The notes under the pieces: generated by a model
Told to the model about the DNA's origin: nothing
What the model saw: the letters and a program-made list of their open reading frames with translations, nothing else
Databases searched by the model: none
Program-made: the position numbers and the translations under genes
Shown: positions 1-8,209 of the stretch, in pieces
Numbering within the stretch: the stretch's first letter is position 1
Layout: each line of letters starts with the position of its first letter
Assembly (NCBI GenBank): GCA_905198575.1
Contig: CAJKDC010000070.1
Coordinates: 1 to 15,589 of the forward strand
DNA from: an uncultured Bacteroides sp.
Lineage (GTDB): Bacteria; Bacteroidota; Bacteroidia; Bacteroidales; Bacteroidaceae
DNA length: 15,589 nucleotides
Reading direction: 5' to 3'

Positions 1-779
1 ACACCTTTGGAAATCTTCTGAAGTACCCCTGTCCGCAGATCACTGTCAATTTCCATTTCGGCGTCTTTAGTGAATTTGAAAGTGTACGCCTCATAATCTG
101 TGTACTTCATGCCAACAAAAATCATCGGCAAACAATAGCGGATCACGTCATCAAGAAACATGAGATATGTTTTTCCATCCGAATCAGGTAATTGAATAAA
201 ACGGCCGAAGTCTCCGGTCGGCAGTTCAATCACTGCATAGTCTTTCTCCTTTATCTTTCCCGTTTCATCTTTGCGCAGCAGACGGATGGCAAGGTAAATA
301 TCCTCATCTGTCTGATCGTCCAGCGGGCGGGTTCCATTGAGGAAAAGCGGATTGGTAGAACCATTCAGTTTGTTGCGATAGAAAGAAGTGACGAATGCTT
401 TCTGTTCGTCCGTCATTTCCGCATCTTTGATGACGTAGATATTCTCTTTCTTCAATTCCTCCATAATGGAAGCGAATATCTCCTCAAACTGCTTGTAGTA
501 ACGATTGTGCAGCTTTCCTATTTGTTTCAGAGTGCAGGCGGCGGTTTCTTGTTCTGCCTGTATGTTTTTATCGGCATATTCTACGATCCGGTTCAGAGTC
601 GCTACACGGACACGGAAGAATTCATCCAGGTTATTTGAATAGATGCCAAGAAAAGTGAGTCGTTCCAGCAGTGGCACTTCTGGACGGGCGGCTTCTAGCA
701 GAATACGTTGGTTGAAGTACATCCAACTGATGTCACGCTCTACATAAGGGTATTTCTTTTTTATTTCGCTTTGTTTCAT
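1..779 (-). CDS. ppk1: Polyphosphate kinase PPK1, N-terminal part (cut by window edge)
   Basis: PPK1 reversibly transfers the ATP gamma-phosphate to inorganic polyphosphate and is usually membrane-associated. Translating the minus strand from ATG 777-779 gives about 259 residues with no stop before the window edge. The PPK1 N-domain is recognisable: ERDISW at residues 14-19, followed by FNQRILLEA, then FLGIYSNNLDEFF at 43-55, which matches the family block containing the ATP-contacting Asn. The rest (residues about 100-259) fits the PPK1 N and early head domains. The catalytic histidines lie outside the window, so activity cannot be judged. PPK1 is normally close to 690-700 residues, so roughly a third is present. 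The gene is divergent from the DUF308 gene, and a good Bacteroides -7 box lies about 30 bp upstream of the start. Family assignment is firm; the start is supported by the usual short distance from the first Met to the ERDISW motif. Confidence 0.93.
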   Translation of the reverse strand, partial: MKQSEIKKKYPYVERDISWMYFNQRILLEAARPEVPLLERLTFLGIYSNNLDEFFRVRVATLNRIVEYADKNIQAEQETAACTLKQIGKLHNRYYKQFEEIFASIMEELKKENIYVIKDAEMTDEQKAFVTSFYRNKLNGSTNPLFLNGTRPLDDQTDEDIYLAIRLLRKDETGKIKEKDYAVIELPTGDFGRFIQLPDSDGKTYLMFLDDVIRYCLPMIFVGMKYTDYEAYTFKFTKDAEMEIDSDLRTGVLQKISKG

Positions 780-808
780 TGTGAAAAAGGAACTGTTTAA
801 AATTTCTG

Positions 809-840
809 CAAAAATATCAATGTGAGATGTAATCGTCATA
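809..840 (-). promoter_or_regulatory. Predicted Bacteroides-type promoter of ppk1
   Basis: Read on the minus strand, 816-809 is TATTTTTG, an exact match to the Bacteroidota -7 consensus TAnnTTTG. Twenty bases upstream (840-837) is TATG, three of four matches to the -33 box TTTG. This would start transcription near 803 and leave a leader of about 25 nt before the ppk1 ATG. The call rests on the motif only. Confidence 0.5.
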
Positions 841-880
841 ACGATATTATTACGAACTTATTACAATGTTTATTTGTTAT

Positions 881-911
881 TTTTATATATCAGTAGAAAC
901 ACTTATATTCG
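881..911 (+). promoter_or_regulatory. Possible promoter of the DUF308 gene
   Basis: TATATTCG at 904-911 matches the -7 consensus TAnnTTTG at all but one position and is followed by CAAAA, a common continuation in this phylum. A TTTT stretch at 881-884 sits 19 bases upstream at the -33 position (consensus TTTG). It would give a leader of about 35 nt before ATG 953. It also argues against a start at 866, which would lie upstream of the transcription start. Confidence 0.4.
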
Positions 912-952
912 CAAAAGTATTGGAACAGACTCGGTTAAAAAATATAGAATTT

Positions 953-1531
953 ATGAAAACAATGAATTATTCCCTTATTCGCATTCTCTTCGCACTTGTG
1001 ATTGGATTGGTACTCGTGATTTGGCCCAATGCGGCTGCCAGTTATATTGTCATTACGGTAGGTGTTGCCTTCTTGATTCCCGGTGTTATCAGCCTTTTTG
1101 GCTATTTCGGCCGGAAAAGACCGGAAGGTGAAGCAGCTCCCCGTTTTCCGATAGAAGGAATCGGTAGCTTATTATTCGGACTTTGGTTGATTGTGATGCC
1201 TGAATTCTTTGCAGATGTCCTGATGTTTTTATTGGGATTTATCCTGATTATGGGAGGAGTGCAACAGATTGCTTCTTTGTCGATGGCTCGTCGGTGGATG
1301 CCCGTTCCGGGAGCTTTTTATCTGATTCCTTCGCTGATTCTTATTGCGGGTATTATCGCTTTGTTCAATCCGACAGGAGCGCGTAATACTGCATTTATAA
1401 TTATTGGTATCAGCAGTTTGGTTTATTCTCTTTCCGAATTGATAAACTGGTTCAAGTTTGCCCGTCGCCGTCCGAAGGCTCCGGTTATGCATGACGATGA
1501 TGATATTGAAGACGCAAAGATTATCGAATAA
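953..1531 (+). CDS. DUF308 / HdeD-like six-helix membrane protein
   Basis: The 192-residue product is almost entirely membrane. Six hydrophobic segments can be read: from LIRILFALVIG, SYIVITVGVAFLI, IGSLLFGLWLIV, VLMFLLGFILIMGG, AFYLIPSLILIAGIIALF and TAFIIIGISSLVYSL. The last is followed by a basic patch (FARRRPK) and an acidic cytoplasmic tail (HDDDDIED). The paired three-helix layout, with Pro/Asn-containing turns after helices 1 and 5 (WPNAA, FNPTG), is that of DUF308, the family of E. coli HdeD, which is linked to acid resistance. The biochemical role in Bacteroides is not known. ATG 953 is preferred over an in-frame ATG at 866: the extra 29 residues look like untranslated leader and would precede the likely promoter. 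ATG 962 is a second possibility. The gene stands alone, divergent from ppk1 and convergent with glnN. Family assignment is likely; function is uncertain. Confidence 0.82.
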   Translation: MKTMNYSLIRILFALVIGLVLVIWPNAAASYIVITVGVAFLIPGVISLFGYFGRKRPEGEAAPRFPIEGIGSLLFGLWLIVMPEFFADVLMFLLGFILIMGGVQQIASLSMARRWMPVPGAFYLIPSLILIAGIIALFNPTGARNTAFIIIGISSLVYSLSELINWFKFARRRPKAPVMHDDDDIEDAKIIE

Positions 1532-1610
1532 AAAAAGAAGAGGACTGCTTCACAGCACCCCTCCCCGCAAACTTAAAACAACCAACAAAAGAAATAGATA
1601 ATTTCAATAA

Positions 1611-1693
1611 CAGTGAACGGCTAACGGTGAATATTCTGCAATGATAATGCAGTTTGTTCACCGTTTACTGTTTATCGTTCACCGTATTTTTTT
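1611..1693 (+). terminator. Nested inverted repeat with T-run between convergent genes
   Basis: Three arms nest around one centre. CTGCA 1636-1640 pairs with TGCAG 1648-1652. ACGGTGAA 1624-1631 pairs perfectly with TTCACCGT 1657-1664. CAGTGAACG 1611-1619 pairs with CGTTCACCG 1676-1684 apart from one position. Seven T residues follow at 1687-1693, so a plus-strand transcript of the DUF308 gene could terminate here. On the minus strand the hairpin lies directly after the glnN stop (1694-1696) but lacks a good T-run. ACGGTGAAC-like sequence occurs several times, so the element may also be a dispersed palindromic repeat. A terminator role is inferred from position and structure. Confidence 0.5.
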
Positions 1694-3883
1694 CTATCTC
1701 ACAAATAACAGTTCCCTGTATTTTGGAAGCGTCCACATCTGATTGTCAACAATCAGTTCCAACTTGTCGATGTGATAACGGATTTCTTCCAGTGCCGGGA
1801 CAATCGTGTCGTGGTAGGCAATGGCTTTTTCCCGTTCGCTTTCTATCTTGTTTGCAACCTTACGAGCCTCAATCATTGCATCTACATGCTCCTTGATGAA
1901 AGCTGTACGGTCGGCAATCTCTTCAATAAGCTCCAGGTTCTTAGCTGACAATTTCGCTGCCTTTTCTGCCGGGAAAAGAGATTGCATCTTATAGACATTA
2001 TTAATTAAGTCCGTCTGGTATTGAGTGGCAACCGGAATGATATGATTCATTGCCAAGTCACCCAATACACGTGCCTCAATCTGAATCTTCTTCGTATAAG
2101 TTTCCCATTTCACCTCGTTACGGGCTTCCAGTTCTTTCTTGGTCATTACACCGGTAGCTTCGAACATGGCAATTGTTTCCGGTTTCAGGTAGTTATCGAA
2201 GATAACAGGAACACTGGTTTCGCAATCCAGTCCACGACGGGCAGCTTCTTTCTTCCATTCGTCACTGTAACCGTTACCGTCGAAATGAATGGCTTTACAT
2301 TCTTTGATATATCCGCGGATGATTTCAAGAATGGCGGAAACTTTGGGTTCTCCCTTTTCAATCAACGCATCCACGTCCTTCTTAAACTTCACCAATTGAT
2401 TTGCTACGGCCGAGTTCAATGCAATCATGGCAGAAGCACAGTTTGCTTCGGAACCTACGGCACGGAACTCAAAGCGGTTGCCTGTGAAAGCAAATGGAGA
2501 AGTACGGTTACGGTCTGTATTATCGATCAGTAATTCAGGAATCTGCGGAATATCCAACTTCATTCCCTGTTTACCGCTAAGGCTGATTAAATCATCTTTC
2601 GTACTGTTTTCGATATGATCCAATACCTGCGACAACTGTTTTCCAAGGAAAGAGGAGATAATTGCAGGAGGTGCCTCATTCGCTCCCAGACGGTGGGCGT
2701 TGGTAGCACTGGAGATAGAAGCTTTCAGTAGTCCGTTATGATGATAAACTGCCATCAATGTATTGACAACGAATGTAACAAAACGCAGATTGTCTTCCGG
2801 AGTCTTGCCCGGTCCCATCAATAAGATACCTGTATCAGTGCCCAAAGACCAGTTGTTGTGTTTACCCGAACCATTGACACCTTTGAACGGCTTTTCATGA
2901 AGCAGTACACGGAAACCATGACGGCGGCTTACCTTACGCATTAATGACATAATCAGTAAGTTATGGTCATTAGCAAGGTTACACTCTTCAAAGATAGGAG
3001 CCAACTCGAACTGGTTCGGGGCAACCTCGTTGTGACGAGTCTTAACAGGAATACCTAATTTTAACGCTTCAATTTCAAGGTCCTTCATGAAAGCGGCTAC
3101 GCGGGTGGGGATAGCACCGAAGTAGTGATCCTCCAACTGTTGGTTTTTGGCACTGTCATGTCCCATCAAAGTACGACCGGTCATTAGTAAGTCCGGACGT
3201 GCGGCATACAATCCTTCGTCTACCAGGAAGTATTCCTGTTCCCAGCCCAGATAAGCCACTACCTTCTTCACATCCGGATTGAAATAGTGGCAAACGTCAA
3301 CAGCCGCTTTATCTACACTTCGCAACGCTTTCAGTAGCGGAGTCTTATAGTCAAGTGATTCACCCGTATAGGCAATGAATACGGTAGGGATGCACAAGGT
3401 GTCATCAACAACGAATACCGGAGATGAAGGGTCCCACGCACTGTATCCTCTTGCTTCGAATGTATTGCGGATACCGCCGTTAGGGAATGAAGAAGCATCC
3501 GGTTCCTGCTGTACCAGCAGTTTTCCCGAGAATTCTTCCATCATGCCGCCTTTTCCGTCATGTTCTATAAAGGCATCGTGCTTTTCGGCTGTACCTTCTG
3601 TAAGCGGCTGGAACCAGTGGGTGTAATGGGTTGCGCCCAGTTCCATAGCCCATCTTTTCATGCCCTCTGCCACTTTATCGGCAATGTCACGGTCCAGGGC
3701 AACCCCGTTGTCCATGGCGTCTACCAGTTTGCTGTATACGGGTGTAGGCAGGTACTTGAACATTTTCTCGCGGTTGAATACATACTTGGCGAAGTATTCA
3801 CTGGGGCGTTCCGATGGAGCATGTACTTCCAACGGTTTGCTCTGAAAAGCTTTCTCTACAACTCTGAATCTTAATTTTGACAT
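1694..3883 (-). CDS. glnN: Type III glutamine synthetase GlnN
   Basis: GlnN makes glutamine from glutamate, ammonia and ATP in the cytoplasm. The 729-residue length is that of the GS-III class first described in Bacteroides fragilis, far longer than the roughly 450-470 residues of GlnA. GS landmarks occur in order: GWEQEYFLVD at 213-222 (metal-binding glutamates), RHNEVAPNQFELAP at 283-296, KGVNGSGKHNNWSL at 334-347 (ATP-binding signature region) and NAHRLGANEAPPAI at 395-408, the GS-III-type block carrying the glutamate-binding Arg. The N-terminal extension (residues 1-200) and the helical C-terminal part (about 560-729) are GS-III specific. There is no GlnA-type adenylylation loop evident. 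The gene is preceded by its own promoter candidate and by the terminator of the gltBD-asnB-dapFL operon, so it is probably monocistronic. It supplies glutamine to GltBD and AsnB encoded next door. ATG 3883 gives the expected N-terminus. Confidence 0.97.
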   Translation of the reverse strand: MSKLRFRVVEKAFQSKPLEVHAPSERPSEYFAKYVFNREKMFKYLPTPVYSKLVDAMDNGVALDRDIADKVAEGMKRWAMELGATHYTHWFQPLTEGTAEKHDAFIEHDGKGGMMEEFSGKLLVQQEPDASSFPNGGIRNTFEARGYSAWDPSSPVFVVDDTLCIPTVFIAYTGESLDYKTPLLKALRSVDKAAVDVCHYFNPDVKKVVAYLGWEQEYFLVDEGLYAARPDLLMTGRTLMGHDSAKNQQLEDHYFGAIPTRVAAFMKDLEIEALKLGIPVKTRHNEVAPNQFELAPIFEECNLANDHNLLIMSLMRKVSRRHGFRVLLHEKPFKGVNGSGKHNNWSLGTDTGILLMGPGKTPEDNLRFVTFVVNTLMAVYHHNGLLKASISSATNAHRLGANEAPPAIISSFLGKQLSQVLDHIENSTKDDLISLSGKQGMKLDIPQIPELLIDNTDRNRTSPFAFTGNRFEFRAVGSEANCASAMIALNSAVANQLVKFKKDVDALIEKGEPKVSAILEIIRGYIKECKAIHFDGNGYSDEWKKEAARRGLDCETSVPVIFDNYLKPETIAMFEATGVMTKKELEARNEVKWETYTKKIQIEARVLGDLAMNHIIPVATQYQTDLINNVYKMQSLFPAEKAAKLSAKNLELIEEIADRTAFIKEHVDAMIEARKVANKIESEREKAIAYHDTIVPALEEIRYHIDKLELIVDNQMWTLPKYRELLFVR

Positions 3884-4075
3884 AATATTCTGGATTTAAT
3901 GAAATAGTTCATAAATGTTTTATTTGTATTCTGTTTTATACGTTACATAAATGTTATCCTGACTTTTTACTCTTTAATACCTATAAAATAACTATATGAA
4001 AGATTTAACTGTTTAATACTTTCTTTTTATAATCAAATAAAGGTTTATAGTTTGTTTTTGTGTTTTGTTGTACTG

Positions 4076-4105
4076 CAAAATTATATCATTCTGATTTTTC
4101 TGAAA
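4076..4105 (-). promoter_or_regulatory. Predicted glnN promoter
   Basis: On the minus strand 4083-4076 is TAATTTTG, an exact -7 box, followed by CA. The -33 position carries TTTC (4105-4102) after an 18-base spacer, one mismatch from TTTG. The -7 box and the CTTTT run at -33 are also present in the gltB promoter, which suggests related regulation. Transcription would start near 4069. Confidence 0.5.
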
Positions 4106-4277
4106 AGTAAATGTGTGCATACTTTCCTTCTTTTTTGCATGAAGTTATAAAATGTAATCTTTTTTACCGAAATTGCTTTCAAAAACAAATATAAATAACT
4201 ATTCTGATAATAGAATAAAACAAATATACGAAATATAAAATATTTTTTCTGCCTGTTTTGTTAAAATAATGTATAAT

Positions 4278-4322
4278 AAAAGACCATTATCCGCATCAAT
4301 ATGATACGAATAATGGTCTTTT
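4278..4322 (-). terminator. Intrinsic terminator of the gltBD-asnB-dapFL operon
   Basis: AAAAGACCATTAT at 4278-4290 and ATAATGGTCTTTT at 4310-4322 form a perfect 13-bp stem around a 19-nt loop, which itself can pair ATC with GAT. On the minus strand the stem ends in TTTT and is followed by A/T-rich sequence, 21 bp downstream of the dapL stop codon. It is the clearest hairpin terminator in the window. With its A and T flanks it could also act on plus-strand transcripts, but no plus-strand gene precedes it. Confidence 0.85.
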
Positions 4323-4343
4323 GATATTAAAATGTACTTATCG

Positions 4344-5573
4344 TTAAATCCAGTTCTGGATGCGGTGCATGGCTTCTATGCAGTCTTCGCGTTTGCCGAA
4401 AGCGGTAAGTCGGAGATAGCCTTCGCCGCTGGGGCCGAATCCTACGCCCGGGGTGCTCACAATGTTTACTTCGTACAGCAGTTTTTCAAAGAATTTCCAG
4501 GAGCCCATGTTGTCTGGTGTTTTCAGCCAGATATAAGGAGCATTTACACCACCGTACACTTTCAGTCCGGCTTTCTGCAGACTCTCGCGCATGATGCGGG
4601 CATTCTCCATATAATAATTGATGGTTTCTTTTACCTGCTGCTGTCCTTCTGGCGTATAGATAGCCTCAGCTCCACGCTGGGTGATGTAGCTGGTACCGTT
4701 GAACTTGGTGCATTGGCGGCGGTTCCACAAAGGATTCAGCGGGATACGCTTTCCGTCCAGACTTGCAGCTGTTACTTCTTTCGGTACGACGGTATATCCG
4801 CAGCGTACTCCGGTAAATCCGGCTGTCTTCGAGAAACTTCTGATTTCAATGGCTACCTTTTTGGCACCTCGTATTTCGTAGATGGAGTGGGGGACATTGT
4901 CCTCCTGGATATAGGCTTCGTATGCCGCATCAAAGATAATCAGGGTATCGTTTGCCAGTGCATAGTCTACCCATTTCTTCAACTGTTCGTGTGTCAGTGT
5001 CGTACCGGTCGGATTATTGGGGTAGCACAAATAGATAAGGTCTATGCGGTGGTTCGGCAGTTCGGGCACGAAATTGTTTTCTTCCGTGCAGGGCAAGTAG
5101 GTTACATTGCTCCATTTTCCGTTCGAGTCGAGAACACCGGAACGTCCGCTCATGATGTTGCTGTCTACATAAACGGGATAAACAGGGTCGGTAATAGCCA
5201 TGCTGTTGTCCCAGCGCAGCAGTTCGCCGATGTTTCCGGTATCACTTTTGGCACCGTCGCTGATGAATACTTCCGATGGCGTAAGACTGATTCCACGTGC
5301 AGCATAGTCGTGCTTGATGATTGCCTCTGCCAGAAAATCGTAACCCTGTTCGGGACCGTAGCCGTGGAAAGTCTCTGCCGAAGCCAGCTCTTCTACTGAC
5401 TGATGCATCGCTTTGATGCAGGCGGGAGGCAGCGGACGCGTTACGTCGCCGATACCCAGACGGATCAGGTCTTTTCCTGGATGCGTAATTTTAAAAGCAT
5501 TTACTTTTTTTGCAATATCCGAGAACAGGTAGCTTCCCGGTAGTTTGAGAAAATGTTCGTTTACTAATGCCAT
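4344..5573 (-). CDS. dapL: LL-diaminopimelate aminotransferase DapL
   Basis: DapL converts tetrahydrodipicolinate plus glutamate directly to LL-2,6-diaminopimelate and 2-oxoglutarate, bypassing the succinyl or acetyl branches of lysine and peptidoglycan precursor synthesis. The 409-residue length is typical. It is a fold-type I PLP aminotransferase. The N-terminal GSYLFSDIAKKV and RLGIGDVTRPLPP (38-50) are DapL-like. CYPNNPTG (183-190) and FDAAYEAY (214-221) are cofactor and substrate loops. SFSKTAGFTGVRCGY (246-260) carries the Schiff-base Lys249. EGYLRLTAFG (384-393) carries the carboxylate-binding Arg388. It starts 12 bases after the dapF stop and is the last gene of the operon. The glutamate it consumes is the product of GltBD upstream. 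The match in family and context is strong. Confidence 0.96.
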   Translation of the reverse strand: MALVNEHFLKLPGSYLFSDIAKKVNAFKITHPGKDLIRLGIGDVTRPLPPACIKAMHQSVEELASAETFHGYGPEQGYDFLAEAIIKHDYAARGISLTPSEVFISDGAKSDTGNIGELLRWDNSMAITDPVYPVYVDSNIMSGRSGVLDSNGKWSNVTYLPCTEENNFVPELPNHRIDLIYLCYPNNPTGTTLTHEQLKKWVDYALANDTLIIFDAAYEAYIQEDNVPHSIYEIRGAKKVAIEIRSFSKTAGFTGVRCGYTVVPKEVTAASLDGKRIPLNPLWNRRQCTKFNGTSYITQRGAEAIYTPEGQQQVKETINYYMENARIMRESLQKAGLKVYGGVNAPYIWLKTPDNMGSWKFFEKLLYEVNIVSTPGVGFGPSGEGYLRLTAFGKREDCIEAMHRIQNWI

Positions 5574-5585
5574 ACGTGTTATCTG

Positions 5586-6389
5586 TTAGATTGTTATTTC
5601 GCCATCATAAATTTTTTGAGCCGGTCCTGTCATGCATACATGATTGTCTGTTTCACTCCAGGTTATTTGCAGAGTTCCGCCATCCATGATTACCGATGAA
5701 CCTCGGCCCGCTCTTCCTGTAAAGGCTGCTGCCACGGCAGTCGCGCAGGCTCCTGTTCCGCAGGCCATCGTGATGCCCGAACCTCTTTCCCATACACGCA
5801 TGCGGATGCCGCCTTCGGGAAGAACCTGTGCTAACTCCACATTCACCCGGTCGGGAAAGAGCGGATGATTCTCCAGGACCGGACCGACTTCGGAGAGCTT
5901 CACGGTTGCGATATCATCCACGAAAATCACCAGATGCGGGTTTCCCATGGACACGGCTATGCCTGCTTCGTAAGGATAGGCTTTGCCCAGTTCCACACGG
6001 TGTATGTCCGACGGGATACCCATGTCTACGCTGACGGTCTGTACCTTATTCTCGTCGGATACATGCAGTTTGAGTATCTTGATACCGGAAAGCGTTTCCA
6101 GGGCCACTTCCGTTTTGGGCGTGAGTCCTTCGTCGTATAAATATTTGCCGATACAGCGGCTGGCATTGCCGCACATCCGGGCTTCCGATCCGTCTGCATT
6201 AAAGATACGCATGCTGAAATCAGCTGTATCCGAAGGGCCTATCAATACCAGTCCGTCACTGCCGATGCCGGTATGCGGACGGCTCCATTCCACTGCCAGT
6301 TTTTCTGGATGGGCAATCGGGTATTTCAATGTATTGATGTATATATAGTCATTACCCGCTCCATGCATTTTGGTAAATCTTACGTTCAT
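5586..6389 (-). CDS. dapF: Diaminopimelate epimerase DapF
   Basis: DapF is a PLP-independent racemase that turns LL-diaminopimelate into meso-diaminopimelate, the form used in peptidoglycan and as lysine precursor. The 267-residue protein has both catalytic cysteines in their signatures: MCGNASRC with Cys73, and MACGTGACATA with Cys210. Family blocks FTKMHGAGNDYI (5-16), GIGSDGL (41-47), NADGSEA (64-70), MGNPH (148-152) and WERGSG (200-205) are all present, so it should be active. It starts 89 bases after the asnB stop and is followed after 12 bases by dapL, so the two consecutive pathway steps are adjacent and probably co-translated. The start at 6389 places the HGAGND motif at the usual distance from the N-terminus. 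Confidence 0.97.
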   Translation of the reverse strand: MNVRFTKMHGAGNDYIYINTLKYPIAHPEKLAVEWSRPHTGIGSDGLVLIGPSDTADFSMRIFNADGSEARMCGNASRCIGKYLYDEGLTPKTEVALETLSGIKILKLHVSDENKVQTVSVDMGIPSDIHRVELGKAYPYEAGIAVSMGNPHLVIFVDDIATVKLSEVGPVLENHPLFPDRVNVELAQVLPEGGIRMRVWERGSGITMACGTGACATAVAAAFTGRAGRGSSVIMDGGTLQITWSETDNHVCMTGPAQKIYDGEITI

Positions 6390-6478
6390 ATTGGTTGAAA
6401 TTTGTATTTGTTTTCTTTTCCCGTTTTAACAACAAAGTGCTGATTTTGTTTGGGATAGCTGTTGCGTTTTGTATTTTT

Positions 6479-8173
6479 TTAATAAGCCGATTCATGCACA
6501 CCGGCTACGGCACGTCCGCTAGGGTCGTTCAGGTTTTTAAAGCTGGCATCCCAGGCCAGTGCTTCGGCTGTAGAGCAGGCTACGCTGGGGACACTGGGGA
6601 CGGTCTTTGCTGCCGAGGCACTGGGGAAGTGTTCCTCGAAAATGCTTCTGTAGTAATATTCCTCCTTGTTCTGAGGCGGGTTGATCGGGAACCGTTCCGC
6701 AGCATGGGCCATCTGTTCGTCGGTCACGGCTGCTGCCGTCATTGCCTTGAGGGTGTCAATCCACGAATAGCCTACACCATCGGAGAACTGTTCCTTCTGT
6801 CTCCATGCAATACTTTCGGGCAACAGGTCGGCAAAGGCATCGCGCACGATTTTCTTTTCGATGGTCTTTCCCGGACACATTTTTACCTTCGGATTCAGGC
6901 ACATGGCCACATCCAGAAATTCTTTGTCCAGAAATGGAACACGACCTTCTACACCCCATGCCGCCAGACTCTTGTTGGCACGCAGGCAGTCGTACAGATA
7001 CAGTTTGGAGAGCTTGCGCACCGTTTCTTCATGGAAAGCCTGCGGGTCTGGAGCCTTGTGAAAGTACAGGTAACCGCCAAATACTTCGTCGGCACCTTCG
7101 CCGCTCAGCACCATCTTGATACCCATCGACTTGATGACACGTGCCAGCAGGTACATCGGGGTAGATGCGCGCACTGTAGTTACATCATACGTTTCAATAT
7201 AGTAGATAACGTCGCGGATGGCATCCAGTCCTTCCTGAATGGTATAGTTGATTTCATGATGAATCGTACCGATATGTTCGGCCACCAGACGGGCTTTTTC
7301 CAGGTCGGGTGCTCCTTTCAGTCCTACGGCGAAAGAGTGCAACTGCGGCCACCATGCCGGAGCTTTCCCGTTGGTTTCGATACGTTTGTCCGCATACATC
7401 TTGGCGATGGCAGAAATGACCGAAGAGTCCAGTCCTCCCGACAGCAGTACACCGTACGGGACGTCACTCATCAGCTGTCTGCGTACTGCCGCTTCCAATG
7501 CCGTGCGTACATCTCCTACCTGCTTCTGGTAAGCTTCTTCCTCGGAAAGAGAGCTGAACCGGTCTTTTACCGTTTCGTAGTTTTCCCATTCGCGCTGATA
7601 CCAGCGGGTCATTTTTCCTTCACGGCTCCAGTAGTAATGGCCGGGCAGGAAAACTTCATACTCTTCGCAGAAGCCTTCCAGCGCTTTCAGTTCGCTGGCG
7701 CAATAAACCGTACCGTCACTGTCGTGTCCTATATATAAAGGTATAACCCCTATCGGGTCGCGGGCAATCAGAAACTCATCCCGTTCCTCATCGTACAGGG
7801 CAAAAGCAAAGATACCGCTCAGGTCTTCCAGAAAACGGATTCCTTTTTCGCGATAGAGTGCCAGGATAACCTCACAGTCACTGCCTGTCTGGAAAGGATA
7901 CTTTCCGGCAAACCGGTCACGGATTTCACGGTGGTTGTAGATTTCACCGTTTACGGCCAGAATCTGCTTCCCGTCAGGGGAATAAAGCGGCTGTCCTCCC
8001 GACTGCGGGTCCACTATCGACAGACGTTCGTGTGCCAGTATCGCTGTTTTACCACTATAAATGCCACTCCAGTCGGGACCACGGTGGCGTATCTTTTTGG
8101 CCATCGACAAGGCCTTTTGTCTCAACTCCTGTGTTTGTTGGCGGATGTTGAAAACACAAGCTATTCCACACAT
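6479..8173 (-). CDS. asnB: Asparagine synthetase B, glutamine-hydrolysing
   Basis: AsnB makes asparagine from aspartate, glutamine and ATP. The 564 residues are close to the 554 of E. coli AsnB, and the protein aligns along nearly its whole length. The N-terminal glutaminase domain begins MCGIACVF, with nucleophile Cys2 exposed after Met removal, and contains RHRGPDWSG (29-37), LAVNGEIYNH (72-81) and the TGSDCE block. The synthetase domain has the pyrophosphate loop LLSGGLDSS (243-251), WWPQLHSFAVGL, and further on VLSGEGADEVFGGY and WRQKEQFSDGVGYSW. The C-terminus ends SVACSTAEALAWD...DPSGRAVAGVH, again as in E. coli. It lies 36 bases downstream of gltD, so enzymes making glutamate and consuming glutamine share a transcript. 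No missing key residue was seen. Confidence 0.97.
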   Translation of the reverse strand: MCGIACVFNIRQQTQELRQKALSMAKKIRHRGPDWSGIYSGKTAILAHERLSIVDPQSGGQPLYSPDGKQILAVNGEIYNHREIRDRFAGKYPFQTGSDCEVILALYREKGIRFLEDLSGIFAFALYDEERDEFLIARDPIGVIPLYIGHDSDGTVYCASELKALEGFCEEYEVFLPGHYYWSREGKMTRWYQREWENYETVKDRFSSLSEEEAYQKQVGDVRTALEAAVRRQLMSDVPYGVLLSGGLDSSVISAIAKMYADKRIETNGKAPAWWPQLHSFAVGLKGAPDLEKARLVAEHIGTIHHEINYTIQEGLDAIRDVIYYIETYDVTTVRASTPMYLLARVIKSMGIKMVLSGEGADEVFGGYLYFHKAPDPQAFHEETVRKLSKLYLYDCLRANKSLAAWGVEGRVPFLDKEFLDVAMCLNPKVKMCPGKTIEKKIVRDAFADLLPESIAWRQKEQFSDGVGYSWIDTLKAMTAAAVTDEQMAHAAERFPINPPQNKEEYYYRSIFEEHFPSASAAKTVPSVPSVACSTAEALAWDASFKNLNDPSGRAVAGVHESAY

Positions 8174-8209
8174 AATACAGATACACTTTAAGAATTTGTC
8201 GTTTAAATT

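Larger units (their letters stand above)
3884..4343. other. A/T-rich intergenic region between dapL and glnN
   Basis: No credible gene lies in these 460 bases. They hold the operon terminator (4278-4322) on the dapL side and the glnN control region on the other. Besides the glnN promoter candidate at 4076-4105, two further exact TAnnTTTG matches occur on the minus strand (4193-4186 and 4228-4221, both TATATTTG), neither with a TTTG box at the usual 19-21 bases. If the 4076 promoter is used, the glnN leader is about 185 nt. I saw no recognisable riboswitch or small RNA in it. Confidence 0.7.

Noticed and set aside
866..952. N-terminal extension of the DUF308 protein from ATG 866
   Set aside because: The 29 extra residues look like translated leader, and the start would precede the best promoter candidate.
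4332..5399. 355-codon plus-strand frame opposite dapL
   Set aside because: It is antisense to an unambiguous aminotransferase, starts just after the terminator, and its product is not protein-like.
6395..7738. 447-codon open frame on the plus strand opposite asnB
   Set aside because: It lies fully antisense to a highly conserved asnB and its product has no recognisable domain. Long antisense frames arise from the codon use of the real gene.
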